From NCBI RefSeq assembly GCF_014196765.1, contig NZ_JACIEE010000007.1:186001-250000 (forward strand): a DNA stretch of 64,000 nucleotides, in the 5' to 3' direction. This document shows, one piece after another, positions 1 to 10,900 of the stretch. Both the position numbers and the translations under genes were made by a program. Each line of letters starts with the position of its first letter. The stretch's first letter is position 1. The DNA comes from Mycoplana azooxidifex (GTDB taxonomy: Bacteria; Pseudomonadota; Alphaproteobacteria; Rhizobiales; Rhizobiaceae). The notes under the pieces are model-generated. The model did not search any database. It was given only the letters and a program-made list of their open reading frames with translations, and was not told where the DNA came from.

Positions 1-36
1 GGCGCAGATCAGGATGACGAACAGTTCCTGCAGCAT
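1..36 (-). CDS. Na+/H+ antiporter subunit G, MnhG/MrpG (5' end only)
   Basis: Only the first 12 codons are inside the window, reading MLQELFVILICA and running off the left edge. It starts three bases after the stop of the subunit F gene, and a short hydrophobic start is what the MrpG family shows. The call rests mainly on position: subunits E, F and G are normally adjacent and co-translated in Mrp operons. Nothing more of the protein can be judged here. Confidence 0.6.
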   Translation of the reverse strand, partial: MLQELFVILICA

Positions 37-38
37 GC

Positions 39-299
39 CTACCGCCCCCTTTCCAGGAAGCGTGCGACGGCGAGCACGGCGAGGAAGCTCAGGAGCCCAT
101 AGACCAGCGCCACGTCGAGGTAGACGAAGCGCCCGGAGAGATGGGCGTAGAGCGCCACCAGCGACAGCGAGATCACCGTCAGTGTATCGATCGCGACCAC
201 GCGGTCCACGAGCGTGCGGCCGAGGATCAGCCGCAGCACGGAAAACAGGATGCTGAGGAGGATCAGGACGCCGGCAAGCATGAGGATCGCGTCAGCCAA
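39..299 (-). CDS. Na+/H+ antiporter subunit F (MnhF/MrpF/PhaF)
   Basis: An 86-residue, very hydrophobic protein with three predicted membrane helices, the usual size and topology of subunit F of the multi-subunit Mrp cation/proton antiporter in the inner membrane. The segment RLILGRTLVDRVVAIDTLTV near residues 22-42 matches the conserved GPTxxDRVVAxDxLT region of the family. Its ATG overlaps the end of subunit E by 8 bases, so the two are translationally coupled. The complex exchanges Na+ or K+ for protons and supports alkali and salt tolerance; subunit F alone has no known catalytic function. Confidence 0.88.
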   Translation of the reverse strand: MADAILMLAGVLILLSILFSVLRLILGRTLVDRVVAIDTLTVISLSLVALYAHLSGRFVYLDVALVYGLLSFLAVLAVARFLERGR

Positions 300-825
300 A
301 GACCTTCCCCAGATGCTTGTCGAATGCCCCGGCGATCATCTCGGTCGCCTGCTCCGGATCCGTCGTCCTGACGTCCAGCCAGTGGATGAACAGGGCGTCC
401 TCGTCGATGTCCATCACCAGCGAACCGGGCGTCAGCGCGATCGAATTGGCCAGCGCCAGGCGGCCGATCGGCGATCGGAGCCGCAGGTTGATCTTGACGA
501 TCCCGGGGTGGATGTCGATGCGCGGCGCGTAGACATAGCGCAGCATGTTGAGGTTCGCCTTCACCAGTTCGATGACGAAGACGCCAGTGTAGGCGAGGAA
601 ATGGAAGAGCGTCCCGGGCGTCAGAAGCACACCACTCCAGACCGCGGTTCGCGTCGTGAAGATCCAGGCGATCGCGGTCGCAGCCAGCAGCCCGACGAAA
701 AGGATGGCGGGTGCTACGGAAGCGTTGAAAACGATCCAGAGGGCCAGGAGAAGGAGCCACAGTCCCGCAAATCCCCTCGGCAGAGCGGCATTCGCGCGCT
801 GGCTCTCTTCCTCGACCGGTGACAC
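292..825 (-). CDS. Na+/H+ antiporter subunit E (MnhE/MrpE/PhaE)
   Basis: About 177 residues: N-terminal membrane helices (residues ~18-60), then a cytoplasmic part containing the family pattern IDIHPGIVKINLRLRS and SIALTPGSLVMD. These are hallmarks of Mrp subunit E. I chose the GTG at 825, which has GGAG ten bases upstream, over a TTG at 855 that lacks a good ribosome binding site. It is the first antiporter gene in this direction; the next gene upstream is an unrelated lipoprotein, so subunits A-D must lie left of the window if the operon is complete. Orders such as E-F-G-B-C-D are known in proteobacteria. Confidence 0.85.
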   Translation of the reverse strand: MSPVEEESQRANAALPRGFAGLWLLLLALWIVFNASVAPAILFVGLLAATAIAWIFTTRTAVWSGVLLTPGTLFHFLAYTGVFVIELVKANLNMLRYVYAPRIDIHPGIVKINLRLRSPIGRLALANSIALTPGSLVMDIDEDALFIHWLDVRTTDPEQATEMIAGAFDKHLGKVFG

Positions 826-965
826 GGGCCATTCACTCCGCAAAAGCGATTTCAAGCATGCGCACGCACTGCGACGATGCGATCATGATGCACGCGGCAA
901 CATCGTTGTACATGGCATAGCGTCCCATTCGACGCCCGCCACGACACCTGGAAATGGTGGCTCGC

Positions 966-2117
966 CTATCGGGCCGGCGGGACGGCGGCGAGCCTGCCGA
1001 TCAGCCGCGCCGGCAGGAAAACCGTAAGCGACGTGGCACCTTCGACGGCCGCGGCGCTGGCGGCAAGGGCGGTGGGCGACATCGCCGTCTGCTCGTCTTC
1101 CAGCGTGGCGCGCATGAGGCGGCTGTTGTCGATCAGTTTCATCAGCGTCTCGGAACTTGCAAAGACGCCGTGGCTGCCGCCATCGATATCGGAGACGTCC
1201 AGAACGGTGATGCCGCGCGATTGCAGGAACGCAATGTCGGATCCGCTGCCGACGCGCGGATGACCGCCCGCGATCCGGCGGGAAAACCCGAGTGCACGGT
1301 CGCGACGCGATACGATGATGGTGAATGGCTGGGGCAGCGTGCCGATGTCGTCGGCCTGGCTCTGGAAGGCGTCGATGTCGATGTCGGGGGCGGCGAGGAC
1401 CACGCCGCCGAGCCGCTTCAAAGTGCGCCCCCTGCCGCTCATCGCGAGGTCCCTGAGGGCTTCCATCACGACGTAGGCGCCCATGGAATGGCCGAGAAGC
1501 ACGATCCTGGTCGCCTTCGTCTGGGCGGCGATCTCGATCGTCTCGGCAAGCCCGACGCGGCCGACGATGGCGCTGTCTCGATCGAACACGTAGAGCGGAA
1601 TGGAAGCGCCCGACGGCCAGGCGTAGTGCACGGAAACAGACCCCATCTCGTAGTCGTGGGTGAGCTGCGCGTTGCGGAACAGGCTCTCGGCGATATTGTT
1701 GTTGTAGCCGTGGACGAAGATGAAGATCTCGCGACTTTCGGGCTTGCGCTTTTCCAGGGCCGCGTCCAGCGCATCGATGAACGCCCGGCGGTCGGCGATG
1801 GGCGCGTAGGCCAGCGCGGTGAAGTGGCGGGCGGGATCGGGAACGCGGCCGCTCGTCTCGACACGGCCCGGCCTGTGGCCCGCGGGGATGCCGATGTCGA
1901 ACTCCGCAAAGGCCAGCTCCTGCGAACGCCCGGCGGAATAGGGCAAGGCGGGATTATCCGACCGCTCGCGCGACGTTGCCAGGTAGATCGGCACGACGGC
2001 CGATGAGGCCCCGCCCGTTGCGCTGCCCGGCAGGCCGGTGACGGCCCGCGGCCCGCCGCAGCCGGCCAGCGCGGAGACAATCAGGAGAAATGCAAGCGCG
2101 CGGTTTGCTGGTATCAT
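966..2117 (-). CDS. DUF900-type alpha/beta hydrolase lipoprotein
   Basis: A 383-residue predicted lipoprotein. The ATG at 2117 starts a signal peptide MIPANRALAFLLIVSALAGC ending in the lipobox LAGC, which decides the start against an upstream ATG. The mature part has a serine-hydrolase fold: HGYNNN (oxyanion region), the nucleophile elbow GHSMG, the late aspartate in LDVSDIDGG, and a following histidine (SHG). This is the DUF900 family of envelope-anchored alpha/beta hydrolases common in rhizobia; the substrate is unknown. It is separated by ~140 bases from the antiporter genes and is divergent from arcD1, with a 262-base shared upstream region in which I recognise no operator. Confidence 0.8.
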   Translation of the reverse strand: MIPANRALAFLLIVSALAGCGGPRAVTGLPGSATGGASSAVVPIYLATSRERSDNPALPYSAGRSQELAFAEFDIGIPAGHRPGRVETSGRVPDPARHFTALAYAPIADRRAFIDALDAALEKRKPESREIFIFVHGYNNNIAESLFRNAQLTHDYEMGSVSVHYAWPSGASIPLYVFDRDSAIVGRVGLAETIEIAAQTKATRIVLLGHSMGAYVVMEALRDLAMSGRGRTLKRLGGVVLAAPDIDIDAFQSQADDIGTLPQPFTIIVSRRDRALGFSRRIAGGHPRVGSGSDIAFLQSRGITVLDVSDIDGGSHGVFASSETLMKLIDNSRLMRATLEDEQTAMSPTALAASAAAVEGATSLTVFLPARLIGRLAAVPPAR

Positions 2118-2379
2118 CGGGCCCGGCTTCTGGTCACACCAAAACCTTAGAGCATCCCGCCGGCCGCTCGGCAACTGGGGTGGTGCGCGATGTGACGGAT
2201 CCGCCGTTCCAGGGCCGTCGAACGGCCGGCCTGCGGACACAACGGTCGCGCCTGTATCGGCCATGTGAGACTCCAGGCCAATTCTGCGGGACCCTCAGCC
2301 AATTACACCGCGTGATCGATGTTGCAGGATCGCCAAAACAGTTTCAGAATCACTTGGTTGCAGTCAGGGATTGAATTGC

Positions 2380-3810
2380 ATGGCGCCGGGTTCGCCGCAG
2401 AAATTCTCGTTGTGGACACTGACGGCGATGGTGGTCGGCTCGATGGTCGGCGCCGGCATCTTCTCGTTGCCGCAGGCGTTCGGACGGGCGACCGGCCCCT
2501 TCGGCGCACTGATCGCCTGGACGATAGCGGGCGTCGGCATGCTGATGCTGGCCTTCGTCTTCCAGACGCTGTCGCGGCGCAAGCCCGATCTCGACGCCGG
2601 CATCTATGCCTACGCCAAGGCCGGTTTCGGCGACTATCCCGGCTTCCTCTCCGCACTCGGCTACTGGTCGGCTGCCCTGCTCGGCAACGTATCGTACTTC
2701 ATCCTGATCAAGTCGACGCTCGGGCTGTTCTTCCCTGTCTTCGGCGATGGAAACACGGTTCCCGCCATTGCCATCTCCTCGGTCCTGCTGTGGCTCATGC
2801 ATACCCTGATCCTGCGGGGCATCCGCGAGGCGGCAGCGCTGAACACCATCGTCACCTTCGCCAAGATCATCCCGATCCTGCTCTTCATCGTCTTCGTCGG
2901 CCTCGGCTTCAAGGCCGACGTCTTCGCGGCCAATTTCTGGGGCGGGGAGGAGGTCAGCTTTGCGACGGTCGCGGGCCAGGTCCGCGCGACCATGCTGGTG
3001 ACGGTATTTGTGTTCGTCGGCATCGAAGGCGCCAGCGTCTACTCGCGCTACGCCAACAACCGCAACGATGTCGGCATCGCCACAGTCCTGGGCTTCCTCG
3101 GCGTACTCTGCCTGCTGGTTCTGGTGACGATCCTGTCCTATGGCGTGCTGCTGCGGCCGGATCTCGCCGCCTTGCGCAATCCCTCCATGGCGGGCGTGCT
3201 GCAAGCGGTGGTGGGGCCATGGGGTGCCGTCTTCGTCAGCGTCGGCTTGCTGATCTCGGTGGCCGGCGCCTATCTTTCCTGGGTTCTGCTCGCCGCCGAA
3301 ATCCTCTACTCCGCCTCGAAATACCAGACGATGCCGCGCTTCCTCAGCCACGAGAACAGCCAGGGTGTTCCATCGAACGCGCTCTGGCTGACGAACATCG
3401 CGGTCCAGATCTTCTTGATCCTTACGCTGTTCACCCAGTACGCCTTTCGCCTGGCGCTCGAGCTGACGAGCTCGATGATCCTGATCCCCTATTTTCTCGT
3501 CGCGGCCTATGGCGCAAAGCTCGCCTTCAGCGGCGAGACCTACGGCCGGGATCCGGCTGCCCGGCGCACCGATCTGGCGCAGGCGGCCATTGCCGCGGTC
3601 TATACGGCCGGGCTGATCTACGCGGCCGGCGCCCAGCATTTGCTGCTCACCACCGTCATCTATGGCCCTGGTACGATCCTCTACATCATAGCGCGCCGCG
3701 AACAGGGAAAGCGCATCTTCACCTTCCCCGAACTGGCCCTGTTCGTGCTTGCCGCGCTCGGCGCCTGCGTCGGGATCTATTCGATCGTAACCGGCGGCAT
3801 CGCCGTCTGA
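2380..3810 (+). CDS. ArcD-like basic amino acid antiporter, copy 1
   Basis: A 476-residue polytopic inner-membrane protein of the APC superfamily, basic amino acid/polyamine antiporter group, about 12 membrane helices. The first helix carries the substrate-binding signature [12 protein letters not shown], and later [12 protein letters not shown] marks the arginine/ornithine-antiporter branch. The ATG at 2380 is chosen because AGGGA lies nine bases before it and because its N-terminus then aligns with the paralogue downstream. With arcA at 5513 it probably exchanges extracellular arginine for ornithine or citrulline. It is one of two tandem copies, clearly related along their whole lengths but diverged. 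Confidence 0.85.
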   Translation: MAPGSPQKFSLWTLTAMVVGSMVGAGIFSLPQAFGRATGPFGALIAWTIAGVGMLMLAFVFQTLSRRKPDLDAGIYAYAKAGFGDYPGFLSALGYWSAALLGNVSYFILIKSTLGLFFPVFGDGNTVPAIAISSVLLWLMHTLILRGIREAAALNTIVTFAKIIPILLFIVFVGLGFKADVFAANFWGGEEVSFATVAGQVRATMLVTVFVFVGIEGASVYSRYANNRNDVGIATVLGFLGVLCLLVLVTILSYGVLLRPDLAALRNPSMAGVLQAVVGPWGAVFVSVGLLISVAGAYLSWVLLAAEILYSASKYQTMPRFLSHENSQGVPSNALWLTNIAVQIFLILTLFTQYAFRLALELTSSMILIPYFLVAAYGAKLAFSGETYGRDPAARRTDLAQAAIAAVYTAGLIYAAGAQHLLLTTVIYGPGTILYIIARREQGKRIFTFPELALFVLAALGACVGIYSIVTGGIAV

Positions 3811-4059
3811 GACATGACCGCCCGCGGCTGCATCCCGCGGACGTGAGCAAACGAAATAAATCGCCGTACCAGGCGTATAGTCATAGCCCGCATACTCTCC
3901 GTGCTCTTTTTGTGCGGCCCGGCAATTCTGAACGCACAGCATAGTTTTGGGATTCTGTGCTCATCACAGTGGTTGATATTGCGCATAATAATTTCAACAG
4001 GTGCCACCGGTCCCGAGCGAGAATCATCGGGAAAATTGAGGCACTTATCGGGGGAAACG

Positions 4060-5493
4060 ATGGCTTCGCAATCGACGCAGAAACTCTCGCTGTTCGCACT
4101 CACGGCCATGGTCGTGGGATCCATGGTCGGCGCGGGCATTTTCAACCTGCCCGGCCGCTTCGGCGCCGCCACCGGCCCGTTCGGCGCCATGATCGCCTGG
4201 GCGATCGCGGGCACTGGCATGTACATGCTGGCGCGCGTCTTCCAGGCGCTCGCGGAGAAACGTCCAGATCTCGATTCGGGCGTTTTCGCCTATGCCAAGG
4301 CCGGCTTCGGCAACTACGTAGGCTTCCTGTCGGCCTTCGGATATTGGCTCGGCAGTTGCCTCGGCAACGTCTTCTACTGGGTGCTGATCGGCTCGACGCT
4401 CGGGCGCTTCTTTCCCGATCTCTTCGGCGACGGAAGCAGCACTATTGCGATCATCGTGTCGCTGATCGGCATCTGGATTTTCCATTTCATGATCCTTCGC
4501 GGTGTCGAGCAGGCGGCGTTCATCAACACCATCGTCACGATCGCCAAGATCGTTCCGATCATCGTCTTCATCCTGGCGCTGGTCTTCGTCTTCAACTATG
4601 CGCAATTCTCCGAGAACTTCTTCGGCGGCCCGGGCATGCCAGAGAAATCGTTGATCGCACAGGTGCGCGACACCATGCTGATCACCGTGTTCGTCTTCCT
4701 CGGAATCGAGGGCGCGAGCGTCTATTCGCGCTTTGCCAAGGAGCGCTCGGATGTCGGCAAGGCGACGATTCTGGGCTTCGTCGGCGTCACCGGCCTGATG
4801 GTCGCGGTCACGCTTCTGCCCTATGCGGCGCTGCCGCAGGCGCAGATTGCAGCGCTCCAGCAACCTTCGCTCGCCACCGTGCTCGAGGCGGTCGTCGGCC
4901 ATTGGGGCGCCGTCTTCATCTCCATCGGCGTCCTGGTGTCGGTATTGGGCGCCTATCTCGCCTGGTCGCTGATCTGCGCCGAAGTCCTCTTCGCAGCAGC
5001 CAAGTCCCAGGACATGCCGAAGCTCTTCGCCGCGCAGAACGGGAACCGGGTTCCGGCCAATGCCCTGTGGCTGACCAATATCGTCGTGTCGCTGTTCGTG
5101 ATCTCCACCTACTGGTCGCGGGACGCGTTCAATTTCATGCTCGACATGACGAGCGTCACCGCGCTGCTGCCCTACCTGCTGGTCGCCGGCTACGGCGTCC
5201 TGCTCGCCCGCAGCGGCGTGGGCTACGAGACCACGCCCGAGAAGCGCGGCCGTGACCAGGTCTTCGCCTGGATCGCGGTCGTCTACACGATCTTCATGTT
5301 CGCTGCCGCCGGGCTGAAATACGTGCTGCTCGTCGCCGTGCTGTTCGTGCCCGGCACCATTCTCTACTTCTGGGCGCGGCGCGAACAGAATTTGCAACTG
5401 TTCACCCCCACCGAACTGATCGTGTTCGCAATCACGCTGATCGCCGGCCTGATCGGGGCCTACGGCCTGCTGACCGGCATCATCACACCCTGA
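4060..5493 (+). CDS. ArcD-like basic amino acid antiporter, copy 2
   Basis: A 477-residue APC-type permease colinear with copy 1 ([12 protein letters not shown] in helix 1, [12 protein letters not shown] in the middle). The ATG at 4060 follows GGGGAAACG; an open frame extends upstream to 3901 but its extra residues are not like the family. It lies 249 bases after copy 1 and 19 bases before arcA, so this copy is the one most likely co-transcribed with the deiminase. The gap to copy 1 holds a GC-rich repeat near 3820-3850 and an AT-rich stretch at 3950-4000 that could carry a promoter. Arginine/ornithine or arginine/citrulline exchange is the family expectation; the actual substrate is inferred from arcA. 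Confidence 0.87.
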   Translation: MASQSTQKLSLFALTAMVVGSMVGAGIFNLPGRFGAATGPFGAMIAWAIAGTGMYMLARVFQALAEKRPDLDSGVFAYAKAGFGNYVGFLSAFGYWLGSCLGNVFYWVLIGSTLGRFFPDLFGDGSSTIAIIVSLIGIWIFHFMILRGVEQAAFINTIVTIAKIVPIIVFILALVFVFNYAQFSENFFGGPGMPEKSLIAQVRDTMLITVFVFLGIEGASVYSRFAKERSDVGKATILGFVGVTGLMVAVTLLPYAALPQAQIAALQQPSLATVLEAVVGHWGAVFISIGVLVSVLGAYLAWSLICAEVLFAAAKSQDMPKLFAAQNGNRVPANALWLTNIVVSLFVISTYWSRDAFNFMLDMTSVTALLPYLLVAGYGVLLARSGVGYETTPEKRGRDQVFAWIAVVYTIFMFAAAGLKYVLLVAVLFVPGTILYFWARREQNLQLFTPTELIVFAITLIAGLIGAYGLLTGIITP

Positions 5494-5512
5494 ACAGAAA
5501 GGCAGAAACGTC

Positions 5513-6757
5513 ATGACAACAGATACCCCGTTCGGCGTTCATTCCGAAGTAGGCCAGTTGCGCAAGGTCATGGTTTGTGCCCCCGGCCGCGCGCACCAGC
5601 GCCTCACGCCTTCCAATTGCGACGCGCTTCTCTTCGACGACGTGCTGTGGGTCGACAACGCCAAGCGCGACCATTTCGATTTCATGACCAAGATGCGCGA
5701 CCGCGGCATCGAGGTCGTGGAGATGCACAACCTTCTCGCGGAGACGGTGGCGATCCCCGAGGCCAAGAAATGGATCCTCGACAACCAGATCGTTGCGAAC
5801 CAGATCGGCCTCGGCCTCATCGACGAGGTTCGTTCCTACCTCGAGGGCCTGTCGAACCGCGAACTCGCCGAGACGCTGATCGGCGGGCTGTCGACCTTCG
5901 AGTTTCCCGAAGCCATCGGCGGCGAGCAACTGGCGCTGATCCGCGATGCGGCCGGCGTCAACGAATACCTGCTGCCGCCGCTGCCGAACACGCTCTATAC
6001 GCGTGACACCACCTGCTGGATCTATGGCGGCGTGACGCTGAACTCGCTCTACTGGCCGGCCCGGCACGAGGAGACCATCCTCACGAGCTCGATCTACAAG
6101 TTCCACCCCGACTTCGCCGGCAAGGTCAACATCTGGTGGGGCGACCCGACCAAGGACTGGGGCCTTGCAACGATCGAGGGCGGCGACGTCATGCCGATCG
6201 GCAAGGGCAATGTCCTGATCGGCATGAGCGAGCGCACATCGCGCCAGGCGATCAGCCAGGTCGCAGCCGCGCTGTTCGAGAAGGGCGCCGCCGAGCGTGT
6301 CATCGTCGCCGCCATGCCAAAGCTGCGCGCGGCCATGCATCTCGATACCGTTTTCACCTTCGCTGACCGGGACTGCGTGCTGCTCTATCCCGATATCGTC
6401 AACGGCATCGAGGCCTTCTCCTATCGCCCCGACGGCAAGGGCGGGGTCGAACTCCACAAGGACAAGGGCACCTTCGTCGAGACGGTGCGCGACTCGCTCG
6501 CCCTGAAGAAGATGCGCGTGGTGGAAACCGGTGGCAACGACTACATGCGCGAGCGCACCCAATGGGACAGCGGCGCCAACCTCGTCTGCGCCGCGCCGGG
6601 CGTCGTCTACGCCTATGACCGCAACACCTACACCAACACGCTGCTGCGCAAGGAAGGCATCGAGGTGATCACCATCACCGGGGCCGAGCTCGGCCGCGGG
6701 CGCGGCGGCGGGCATTGCATGACCTGCCCGATCACCCGCGACCCGGTCGACTACTGA
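5513..6757 (+). CDS. arcA: arginine deiminase
   Basis: A 414-residue cytoplasmic enzyme of the guanidino-group-modifying fold that hydrolyses L-arginine to citrulline and ammonia. Visible catalytic elements: the arginine-binding segment [31 protein letters not shown], the general-base histidine in AAMHLDTVF, and the cysteine nucleophile in [16 protein letters not shown] at the C-terminus. The length is normal for ArcA. It follows the second ArcD-like gene by 19 bases. No ornithine carbamoyltransferase or carbamate kinase gene follows; the next gene is an efflux pump, so the deiminase route is not complete in this cluster and may serve acid or nitrogen stress instead of ATP formation. Confidence 0.96.
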   Translation: MTTDTPFGVHSEVGQLRKVMVCAPGRAHQRLTPSNCDALLFDDVLWVDNAKRDHFDFMTKMRDRGIEVVEMHNLLAETVAIPEAKKWILDNQIVANQIGLGLIDEVRSYLEGLSNRELAETLIGGLSTFEFPEAIGGEQLALIRDAAGVNEYLLPPLPNTLYTRDTTCWIYGGVTLNSLYWPARHEETILTSSIYKFHPDFAGKVNIWWGDPTKDWGLATIEGGDVMPIGKGNVLIGMSERTSRQAISQVAAALFEKGAAERVIVAAMPKLRAAMHLDTVFTFADRDCVLLYPDIVNGIEAFSYRPDGKGGVELHKDKGTFVETVRDSLALKKMRVVETGGNDYMRERTQWDSGANLVCAAPGVVYAYDRNTYTNTLLRKEGIEVITITGAELGRGRGGGHCMTCPITRDPVDY

Positions 6758-6824
6758 CGGCACCAGCCAGAGCGTGCGCGCGGGCGGCCGCGCGCAGCAC
6801 CTTTTCCGTCCAGACGAGGTTCCC

Positions 6825-7928
6825 ATGACGCGCACGCTTTCCGCATCGAGAAAAGTCATCCTGCGCGGCCTGAGCCTGGCCGCAGCATTGCTCCTCGTTT
6901 CCGGCTGCCAGGGCGAGGACGAGCAGGCGGAACTGCCGCCGCGGCCGGTCAAGACGGTCACCGTTTCCTTCAACCCGGACGACACCTTCGGTTCACTGGT
7001 CGGCGAGGTCCAACCCAGGTTCGAAACAAATTTCAGCTTCCGCCAGGGCGGAGAGGTGCGCGAACGCACGGTCGATGTCGGCAATCTCGTCAAGACCGGA
7101 GACGTGCTCGCCCGGCTCGACAGCGAAGACCAGCAGGATGCCGTCCGCAAGGCTGAGGCCAACACCTTCGCCGCCCGGGCAAACCTGGAGAACGCCGCCC
7201 AGAACCGCGACCGGCTGCAGTCCCTCTATCCGCGGACGGCCACGCGGCAGGCGCTCGACGCCGCAATCGCCCAGGCGACCACGGCGCAGGCGAGCGTGGA
7301 TGCGGCGGACGCGGCACTGCGCGTTGCCAACAACAATCTCGACAACCGCACGGTGATGGCCAATGCGGACGGCGTCGTCACCGCCGTCGGCGCCGAGATC
7401 GGGCAGATCGTCGGCGGCGGCCAGATGGTGGTCCGGGTCGCACGGATGGAGGAGAAGGACGCCGTCTTCCAGGTGCCCGAGAGCGCGATCCAGGCCGCCA
7501 GCCGCGACATGCGCATCGAGGTCCGCCTCCTCAGCAATCCACAGAGCACGACGGGCGGCCGCGTGCGCGAGATCTCGCCGGTGGCCGATCCGATCACCCG
7601 CAACTTCACCGTCCGCGTCGCCCTGGACAACCCGCCGGAGGACTTCCGCTTCGGCAGTGCTGTACGCGGCAGCGTCCGGCTGGCCGGAGATCCCGTCGCC
7701 CGCCTGCCGATGACCGCCCTGTTCAACCAGGGCAGCGGCTCGGCAGTCTGGATCGTCGATCCCGGCAACAGCACGACCAAGCTCGTGCCGGTCACGGTCC
7801 TTCGGTTCGAGACGCAGGACTTCCTGGTCACCAAGGGCATCGCCGCCGGCGACCACGTCATCGTCGCCGGCGCACAGCAATTGCGGCCGGGCATGGCGGT
7901 CCGCCTGCTCGAAGGAAGCCTTCAATGA
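6825..7928 (+). CDS. RND efflux periplasmic adaptor (membrane fusion) lipoprotein
   Basis: A 367-residue HlyD-type adaptor. The ATG at 6825 begins a signal peptide with lipobox LVSGC; the mature protein starts with the classic RPVKTVTV strand, then a lipoyl/barrel-sandwich segment (ERTVDVGNLVKTGDVLARLD), an alpha-helical hairpin (residues ~100-170) and beta-barrel parts. Its stop overlaps the start of the RND pump by four bases (ATGA), so both are made together. It would bridge the inner-membrane pump to a TolC-type outer-membrane channel, for which there is no gene here. The pumped compound cannot be predicted. Confidence 0.9.
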   Translation: MTRTLSASRKVILRGLSLAAALLLVSGCQGEDEQAELPPRPVKTVTVSFNPDDTFGSLVGEVQPRFETNFSFRQGGEVRERTVDVGNLVKTGDVLARLDSEDQQDAVRKAEANTFAARANLENAAQNRDRLQSLYPRTATRQALDAAIAQATTAQASVDAADAALRVANNNLDNRTVMANADGVVTAVGAEIGQIVGGGQMVVRVARMEEKDAVFQVPESAIQAASRDMRIEVRLLSNPQSTTGGRVREISPVADPITRNFTVRVALDNPPEDFRFGSAVRGSVRLAGDPVARLPMTALFNQGSGSAVWIVDPGNSTTKLVPVTVLRFETQDFLVTKGIAAGDHVIVAGAQQLRPGMAVRLLEGSLQ

Positions 7929-10900
7929 GCGGCGGCTTCAATCTCTCCGAATGGGCGATCAAGCGCCAGGGCCTGATCGTCTTCCTCATGCTTCTCGGCG
8001 CGATTGCGGGCGCCCTGTCCTTCTGGAACCTCGGCCGCAGCGAGGATCCCGATTTCACGGTCAAGACCATGCTCGTCAGCGCGGCCTGGCCCGGCGCGAC
8101 GATCGAGCAGCAGAGCGACCAGGTGACCGATCGCCTGGAACGCACGCTCCAGCAGGTGCCGTTCTTCTATTCGCTGCGCAGCCTGACGACAGCGGGTCAG
8201 TCCGTCATCTACGTTGTGCTGGAGGACTCGACGCCGCCGGCCGAGGTCGCGGAGGTCTGGTACCAAGTCCGCAAGAAGGTGGGCGACATCCGCCACACGC
8301 TGCCACCCGGCGTCGCCGGCCCGTTCTTCAACGATGAATTCGGCGACACCTTCGGCATCATCTACGGATTGACCTCCGAGGATTTCAGCGACCGGGAGTT
8401 ACGCGACTGGGCCTATGAGGCGCGAAATCGCCTCCTGCAGGTCGAGAACCTCGGCAAGGTCGAGATGCTCGGCACCCAGGACGAGACGATCTTCATCGAA
8501 TTCTCGACGCAGCGGCTGGCGAGCATCGGGCTCAGCAGCGCGACCATCATCAGCACGATCCAGGCGCAGAATGCCGTCCTGCCCGCCGGCACGGTGACGA
8601 CCGACGCCGACCGCACCGTGCTCGAGGTCTCCGGCGACCTCAAGGACGAAAACGACATCCGCAACCTGAACATCCCGACCTCGTCCGGCTTCGTTCGGCT
8701 GGGCGACATCGCCAGCGTCGTGCGCGGCACGGTCGACCCGCCGCAGCCGATGTTCCGCATCAAGGGCAAGCCGGCGCTCGGCATCGCCGTATCCATGGCG
8801 AGCGGCGGCGACATCCTGGCGCTCGGCCGCAACATCGACACTGTGATGACGCGTTTCCAGAACGACCTGCCGATCGGCATCGAAATGGTGCAGGTCGCAA
8901 GCCAGCCGGCCGTCGTCAGCAACGCGATCCGCGGCTTCACCATTTCGCTTTTGCAGGCGATCCTGATCGTGCTCGGCTGCAGCCTCGTGGCGCTCGGCCT
9001 GCGCGCCGGTCTCGTGGTCGCCGTCTCCATCCCGCTCGTGATGGCGATGACCTTCCTGATGATGGAGATGACGGGGATCGCGCTGCAGCGCGTCTCTCTC
9101 GGCGCCCTCATCATTGCGCTGACGCTGATGATCGACGACGCCATGGTCGCCGTCGAGATCATGCTGGCCAAGCTCGAGGAAGGGATGGAACGCGTCCAGG
9201 CGGCATCCTTCGCCTACACCTCCACCGCCTTCCCGATGCTCGCCGGCACGCTCGTGACCATCGCGGGCTTCATCCCGGTCGGCTTCGCCCAGAGCGTTTC
9301 CGGCGAATACGCCCGTTCGCTCTTCCTCGTCATCGCCTATGCGCTGATCATTTCATGGCTGATCGCGGTGCTGCTGATGCCGATCATCGGGCTTGCGGTG
9401 CTGAAGTCGGGAACGGCGACCGACAGAAAGCCGGAGAGTGCGCTGATCGGCACCTTCCGCCGCCTGCTGCACACGTGCGTGCGGATGCGCCTTGTCGTGA
9501 TCGCCGCAACCGTCGGGCTGTTCGTCGTCTCGCTGCTGGCTTCGGGGCTGATGAACAGGGAGTTCTTCCCGCCGTCCGACCGTCCGGAACTGATGCTGCA
9601 ACTCGTGCTGCCGCAGAACGCCTCCATCCATGCCACCGAGGCCGCCGCGCGACAGGTCGAGGAGATCCTCGCCGGCGATGAAGACGTGGTCGACTGGAGC
9701 TTCTATGTCGGCTCCGATGCCATCCGCTTCTACCTGCCGATGGACATCCAGCCGCCCGCTCCGTTCCGTGCGCAGGCGGTCATCATCGCCAGCAGCGTCG
9801 AAGGGCGTGACGCCCTGCAGGCGCGGCTGCAGACGGAGCTGGACGAGAAGTTCCCCAACGTCGTCGCCCGGCTGTCGCCGCTCGAGATGGGACCCCCGGT
9901 CGGCTGGCCGGTCCAGTATCGCGTCGGCGGCCCCGATGTCTCGGGCGTGCGCGACCTGGCCTGGAAGGTGGCCGACGTGCTGGGCGACGTCCGCGGCGTC
10001 ATCAACCCGAACCTCGACTGGAACGAGCCGATCCGCAAGATCGTCATCGAGGTCGACCAGGACCGCGCCCGCCTCGTCGGGTTGAACTCGTCGGCGATCG
10101 CGCAATCGCTCTTCGCCACCACGTCCGGCCTGCCGATAACGCAGGTTCGGGATGCGATCTACCTCGTCAACGTGGTCGCGCGGTCGGCGCCGGAGGAGCG
10201 CGCCAACATCGAGACGCTGCGGTCCCTACAGATCCCGATCGGCCCGAACCGCACCGTGCCGCTGGCAAGCATCGCCACGATCGAGTACCGGACCACCCAG
10301 CCGCTGATATGGCGGCATGACCGCGTCGCCACCATCACCGTCCAGGCCGACATGACCGAGGGCGTCCTGGCTGCATCCGCCGTCGAGGAAGCCGAGCCCC
10401 GGATCGAGCAGTTGCGCCGGGACAACCCGGGCTTCAGCATCGAGATCGGCGGAGCGGTCGAGGGTGCCGAGACCGGCATGGCCTCGGTGACCGAGATGCT
10501 CCCGGTCATGGCGATCATCATGGTCGTCATCCTGATGTTCCAGCTGCAGAGCGTCAATCGCCTGCTCCTGGTGTTCAGCGTCGTGCCTCTCGGGCTCATC
10601 GGCGTGGTGGCGATCATGCTGATCACCAATACGCCGGTCGGCTTCATCGCCGTGCTCGGCATGATCGCGCTCATCGGCATGATCATCCGCAACTCGGTCG
10701 TGCTGATCGACCAGATCGACAAGCGGATCGAGGAAAAGGGCAAGACCTGGCAAAGCGTCATCGATGCGACGGCCAACCGCGTTCGCCCCATCTTCCTGAC
10801 CGCCGGCTCGACCATTCTCGGCATGCTGCCGATCGTGCGCGATCCCTTCTGGAAGCCGCTCGCCTTCACGGTGATTGGCGGCCTGATCGTGGCGGCGGTG

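Noticed and set aside
3811-4059. Possible FNR/FixK box before the second arcD (TTGATATTGCGCATAATAATTTCAA region)
   Set aside because: It lacks the TTGAT-N4-ATCAA symmetry; spacing and right half do not fit.
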